Position numbers and translations under genes: made by a program. Positions 51,123 to 54,294 of a stretch of DNA of 54,294 nucleotides are shown piece after piece. Source of the stretch: SIG607 sp036307305 (GTDB lineage: Bacteria > Bacillota > Clostridia > Oscillospirales > Acutalibacteraceae); contig JAXJXV010000022.1 in NCBI GenBank assembly GCA_036307305.1, positions 1 to 54,294 on the forward strand, given 5' to 3'. The notes beneath the pieces are model-generated. The model was not told where the DNA came from and did not search any database. It worked only from the letters and a program-made list of their open reading frames with translations. Every line of letters begins with the position of its first letter. Position 1 is the first letter of the stretch.

Positions 51123-52526
51123 ATGAGAAACAAACGCGTTTTTATTGGTTGGAGTGGCAAGGATAATCAGGAAATTGCCACAAAGCTCAGTTGCTCTCTT
51201 GCCGAAAACGGATACTCCTCTATTATAGGAGGACAATGGCGTAATTCATTTACCGTCAGCGAGGAAATAATCCATCAGATGAACGGCTGTGATTTTGCCA
51301 TTTTTCTTATTGAAAAAGAAATCCGCAGAAACGATAAGGAAGAAATCATAAGTATGGGCTTTAATCCCAACGTTATGATGGAGCTGGGATATATGCTTCA
51401 TAAAATTTCCGACCCTAACTGCATCCGCCGAATACTTATTAACGTACTACCTCACGAGCTTCCCTCCGACCTGCAGGGTACCTGGACAGACGAGGTAAAA
51501 AAAGATTCTTACGACGCTGATGACCCAAAGGCTAAAGACAAAGCGCTCAGTAAGGTCGCAACCGAAATTGCGGATAAATTCCTCGACTACATAAAAACCT
51601 TTAAGCCCACTGACAAGCTTGATTATTTTGACGAATGGGAAGAAAACAAGCTTGATATATTTGATTACAAGGGTGACGTGCGTATTGCCGATAAGCTTAT
51701 TTTCGGTATGCAGGCCGCCATTTACACAGGCGAATTCGATGAGCTTTACCGCGTTCTTAAGAACATAAAGGACGACCTTTCAAAGCTTGACCGCTTTAAA
51801 GATTACGGCGCCGTTGCCTGCGCTATGGCGTTGCTTAAGGTGTTCGTATATTCAAGAAGGTTAAGCAGACCCCTTACGGATTCACAGTTTGCCGAGCTGT
51901 GCGAGGACCTTGAAACAGTTTACGAAAAAGACATTCCCGATGCAGACGTGCGGAATTGGTGTGAAATTTTCAGAACAGATAAGTTAGAGCTTTGTTATGA
52001 GCTTTATGCAGGAATACAGAAAGACAAAACGGACAAAATTGAGCTTTATTACTACGCTTTAAAGCTTTGCCATAAGATTCTTGAAAAAATTGAATTTCAG
52101 ATAAACAGTGAAGTAAAAGATGATGGAACGGGGAAAAAGGACGAAAATTACGCTTTGCTTTACAAGGCCTTTGCTAACCGCAACATATCACAAATCCATA
52201 AAAATCTTATTGAGCTTGAGCCTGAAAAGGCAGACGAGCATTTAAGTCAGCAAAAAAAATACTGCAATGAAACATTTTTAAACCGCAAATCGCTGTATAA
52301 TTTTTATAAGAGTACTTCCAGAGAAAACTCACGCGCTATGGACCTTATTTCTCAGGAATACTATATTGCACTTGTAGAACAGCACGAATTTGAAGAAAGT
52401 ATTGTGGAAAGAAAGAAAATACAGCAGATTGCAAAAACCATTCACAACAAGCTTCAGGACCGCGCTAAAGTACAAAATATGATACTTGAAGCAGTAAAAG
52501 CCAAAAATACAGGCTTTTTAGATTAA
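51123..52526 (+). CDS. TIR-like (CAP12/PF10137-like) nucleotide-binding protein
   Basis: 467 aa from the ATG at 51123 with AAAGGAG 11 nt upstream. The N-terminus, RVFIGWSGKDNQEIATKL, CDFAIFLIEKE and NVMMELGYMLHKI, follows the TIR-like fold found in CBASS and Pycsar effectors, where the Glu of 'ELGYM' is the catalytic NADase residue. The C-terminal ~300 residues are helical and TPR-like in texture (repeated Tyr/Leu-rich helix pairs), family unknown. It is 10 nt upstream of a nucleoside hydrolase-family gene. No nucleotide cyclase is next to it, so a CBASS assignment is not supported. Confidence 0.8.
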   Translation: MRNKRVFIGWSGKDNQEIATKLSCSLAENGYSSIIGGQWRNSFTVSEEIIHQMNGCDFAIFLIEKEIRRNDKEEIISMGFNPNVMMELGYMLHKISDPNCIRRILINVLPHELPSDLQGTWTDEVKKDSYDADDPKAKDKALSKVATEIADKFLDYIKTFKPTDKLDYFDEWEENKLDIFDYKGDVRIADKLIFGMQAAIYTGEFDELYRVLKNIKDDLSKLDRFKDYGAVACAMALLKVFVYSRRLSRPLTDSQFAELCEDLETVYEKDIPDADVRNWCEIFRTDKLELCYELYAGIQKDKTDKIELYYYALKLCHKILEKIEFQINSEVKDDGTGKKDENYALLYKAFANRNISQIHKNLIELEPEKADEHLSQQKKYCNETFLNRKSLYNFYKSTSRENSRAMDLISQEYYIALVEQHEFEESIVERKKIQQIAKTIHNKLQDRAKVQNMILEAVKAKNTGFLD

Positions 52527-52536
52527 GGAGTTTTTT

Positions 52537-53322
52537 ATGAAAAACTTAGCTCTTTTATGTGATTACGGACTGGACGACGTTATCGCAACGCTTTACCTTT
52601 TTAAATATGCCCATAAATTCGACAAAATAGACATCGTTGCGGTAGCAGGTAATATGCCGCTTAGCGTTACCCTCAATAACGCGAAGCGTATTTTAACTCA
52701 TGCTGGAAATGTACCTAAAAATCTGCGCATCGTCGACTCTTCCTGTATAAAACAAAACTGTGAAGAACTGTATGACATTCACGGCAAGGACGGTATGGGA
52801 GACGTTCTGCCGCAGTCATTCGATGAAGATTTACCTGTTATAGACTACAGTAAGTGGCTCTTAGAGGTTGACGACAGCTATACTCTTGTCAGTCTCGGTC
52901 CCTGTACCGTTACAGCTCATATCCTTAAGACCAAAGGCTCTCTGCCTCTTATTATGATGTGTTCCAATATCAGCGAAGCACCCAACTATAACGGTTATGA
53001 GTTCAATCACGGAATTGACCCCGACGCTTTTTCTCAGTGTGTCAGGTTTCCTCACAAATGCGCAACCCTTGATACCTGTCACTGCGGTCCCTGCGACCTT
53101 TACGGTAAGGAAATTAAGGAAGACGGACTCTTTTCACAGCTTGTTTTACGCTACCGCGATATGTGTAAAGAGAGAAACGACGCTTACGCCAGTGTTTACG
53201 ACCTTACCGCTATCGTTTATCTTTTACACCCCGAAAGATTCGAAAGCTATGAAGACAGCAACAAATTTGGGAATAAAATTACAGTGCTGAAATATATTTC
53301 GGACTTACCTGTTATTGAGTAG
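52537..53322 (+). CDS. Nucleoside hydrolase-family protein (IUNH)
   Basis: 261 aa. N-terminal Asp cluster DYGLDDVIAT (canonical D-x-D-x-G-x-DD, here CDYGLDD), IVAVAGN, AKRILTHAG, HGKDGMGD, VSLGPCTVTA and EFNHGIDPDAF match the inosine-uridine nucleoside hydrolase fold, which cleaves N-ribosidic bonds. The normally catalytic HD-P motif near the C-terminus is VYDLTAI here, with Tyr where His is usual, and the first Asp is preceded by Cys, so substrate or activity may differ. AAGGAG precedes the ATG. Same transcript as the TIR-like gene. Confidence 0.85.
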   Translation: MKNLALLCDYGLDDVIATLYLFKYAHKFDKIDIVAVAGNMPLSVTLNNAKRILTHAGNVPKNLRIVDSSCIKQNCEELYDIHGKDGMGDVLPQSFDEDLPVIDYSKWLLEVDDSYTLVSLGPCTVTAHILKTKGSLPLIMMCSNISEAPNYNGYEFNHGIDPDAFSQCVRFPHKCATLDTCHCGPCDLYGKEIKEDGLFSQLVLRYRDMCKERNDAYASVYDLTAIVYLLHPERFESYEDSNKFGNKITVLKYISDLPVIE

Positions 53323-53334
53323 GAGGATATTATA

Positions 53335-53559
53335 ATAAAAACTTCAAAAACACACGATTATGAATTTAATAATTTGCAGAACACTCCTCCGCTGTTGCAG
53401 TTCAACAAGGACTGCGATTTTAACCAGTGGAAGAAAAGCGTAAAGGAAATTCACAAGGCGGCAGGGGCAGAAAAAAATTGCTCACTTGTTTTAGGCGATA
53501 AAGGTCATCTTTATTACGCTGATGAAATCTGGGAGCAGCTTCATAAATGGGGTCTTTAA
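53335..53559 (+). pseudogene. Internally deleted alpha/beta-hydrolase (acetyl xylan esterase-like) remnant
   Basis: Open frame from ATA at 53335, which has AGGAGG 8 nt upstream; ATG is absent and the first accepted start is TTG at 53374. The translation reads QNTPPLLQFNKDCDFNQWKKS (N-terminus typical of abhydrolase_7-like esterases) and then jumps directly to KAAGAEKNCSLVLGDKGHLYYADEIW (their C-terminus with the GH-x-x-Y-A motif and catalytic His). About two thirds of the expected domain, including the nucleophile elbow, is missing. Confidence 0.6.
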
Positions 53560-53562
53560 TCT

Positions 53563-53838
53563 ATGCTAAACACCAAAAGACTTATTGATGACCTTAAATA
53601 CCTTAAATGGCAGAATTTTATATTTTTGTTTATTGCAGGCTGTATAAACGCAATCGGCGTAAACTTATTTTTAGCTCCCGTAAAGCTTTATGACAGCGGT
53701 ATATCGGGAACGTCTATACTTCTTTCTCAAATAACACCTGAATATTTAACCCTTTCGGTTTTTCTTATTATTCTAAACTTTCCTCTTTTCCTTTTAGGAC
53801 TGAAAAAACAAGGCTCAGCCTTTAGGGTCGTACCCTAA
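53563..53838 (+). pseudogene. 5' part of a YitT-family membrane protein gene, interrupted by a mobile element
   Basis: 91 codons. The first ~87 residues match the YitT/DUF161 start: QNFIFLFIAGCINAIGVNLFLAPVKLYDSGISG (first membrane segment and conserved loop, given here in part), then a second hydrophobic segment LSVFLIILNFPLFLLGL and KKQGSAF. After codon TTT (53821-53823) the native frame is replaced by palindromic sequence and a stop at 53836-53838. The rest should lie beyond the right end of the element. Confidence 0.85.
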
Positions 53839-53861
53839 AGGACAGTTCTTTCGCAGGATAT

Positions 53862-53892
53862 GGCATAGCCCACACGGGCTATGCCTTTTTCC
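53862..53892 (+). terminator. Terminator-like hairpin at the element edge
   Basis: GGCATAGCCC-ACAC-GGGCTATGCC followed by TTTTTCC; it would stop transcription entering the element from yitT. Confidence 0.75.
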
Positions 53893-53897
53893 TTTAT

Positions 53898-54294
53898 TCA
53901 AGCGGATTTCAGCGGCTTTTCTCGCATTTCTTCCATTGCCGCAATCAGTTCTTCTTCGGTAGGAATATTGATAATTCCAACCGCAGTAAAATAAATATCG
54001 ATTGGAACGTGCTTGTGACCGTGTTCATATTTCGTACTGTTATTAACTTCTATCCGATTAATCAATGTGTTTACAAGAGTGGGTGTTAATTCTTTTAAGT
54101 CAGTACACTCACGAATAGCTTCAAGGAAAATATTAAGATTTATTTTTTCTTGTTCAGCATCTCTGACTTTCTGCTCGTCGTGTTCAACTGCGGCGAGCAA
54201 TTCTTTTTGCTCTTTTTCAAAGTTGGCAGACATACGATAAAAACGATCATCCGAAATCTTACCAAGCACATTATCCTCATATATACGCTCAATC
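53898..54294 (-). CDS. Large serine recombinase, C-terminal part (DUF4368 domain), partial
   Basis: C-terminal ~131 residues, still open at the window edge. IERIYEDNVLGKISDDRFYRM, a coiled-coil stretch (EKEQKELLAAVEHDEQKVRD), LTPTLVNTLINRIEVNN and HKHVPIDIYFTAVGIINIPTEEE match the Recombinase/zinc-ribbon coiled-coil and DUF4368 tail of TnpX/TndX-type recombinases. These excise and integrate conjugative or mobilisable transposons through a Ser nucleophile, which would lie outside the window. Confidence 0.9.
   Translation of the reverse strand, partial: IERIYEDNVLGKISDDRFYRMSANFEKEQKELLAAVEHDEQKVRDAEQEKINLNIFLEAIRECTDLKELTPTLVNTLINRIEVNNSTKYEHGHKHVPIDIYFTAVGIINIPTEEELIAAMEEMREKPLKSA

Larger units (their letters stand above)
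53819..54294. mobile_element. Left end of a large-serine-recombinase transposon or integrative element in yitT
   Basis: The junction lies at or near the palindrome CCTTTAGGGT-CGT-ACCCTAAAGG (53819-53841). It is followed by a terminator-like hairpin GGCATAGCCC/GGGCTATGCC plus T run (about 53863-53892) and the 3' end of a serine recombinase gene. The element runs beyond the window. Confidence 0.8.

Noticed and set aside
51123..53322. CBASS or Pycsar operon
   Set aside because: The TIR-like protein resembles effectors of these systems, but no nucleotide cyclase gene is adjacent.

Overview
The window looks like a chromosomal stretch of a low-GC, probably gut-dwelling member of the Clostridia (Oscillospirales-like). 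Evidence: a spoVT sporulation regulator; the Firmicutes gene order rimP-nusA-ylxR-ylxQ-infB-rbfA-nrnA-truB-ribF; strong AGGAGG-type ribosome binding sites; many canonical TTGACA/TATAAT-like promoters; and many glycan-utilisation genes. No taxonomic search could be run.

Layout. 1-390: tRNA-Thr and tRNA-Tyr separated by a 56-bp duplication of the tRNA-Thr 3' end. 386-930: non-coding, with terminators and an array of small hairpins. 931-6295: a TIM-barrel enzyme, a DUF6440 mini-protein, a NodB/membrane chimera, an LRR protein, and a VanX-like dipeptidase overlapping a TIR protein. 6418-14854 (minus): the conserved translation/RNA operon plus a PHP phosphoesterase. 14968-15495 (minus): spoVT with a hairpin leader that buries its Shine-Dalgarno sequence.

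15.5-27.1 kb is an accessory region: an oxidoreductase/EamA pair with AraC, an unknown gene, an Abi_2 (HEPN) gene, a membrane protein, a GH30 enzyme with an IS-truncated AraC head, and a DeoR/glycerol-1-phosphate-dehydrogenase/HAD set. It is punctuated by four degenerate copies of the spoVT leader plus start codons, all in spoVT's orientation and all upstream of it. I read this as stepwise accretion of gene cassettes at the spoVT 5' end, and it is the most interesting structure in the window.

27.2-38.2 kb: secreted GH16 lipoprotein and a 1406-aa modular surface protein, then an AraC-controlled sugar operon (arabinose/fucose isomerase-like enzyme and a 708-aa uncharacterised protein). 38.3-45.7 kb (minus): mgtE, thuA-like, CYTH, alpha/beta hydrolase, murF-like with a membrane N-terminus, ddl and a CDF transporter, an envelope and metal homeostasis operon. 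45.9-48.9 kb: U32 peptidase and an HTH-nucleotidyltransferase fusion. 49.1-53.6 kb: a second TIR protein paralogous to the first, an SGNH hydrolase, and a third, TIR-like protein followed 10 nt later by a nucleoside-hydrolase-family gene and an internally deleted esterase remnant. 53.6 kb to the end: a yitT gene cut by a mobile element whose large serine recombinase runs off the window.

Genes likely acting together: the GH16, GH30 and surface proteins with the sugar operon (glycan use); dipeptidase, Ddl and MurF-like ligase (D-Ala-D-Ala metabolism); TIR proteins and the Abi_2 protein (candidate phage defence).
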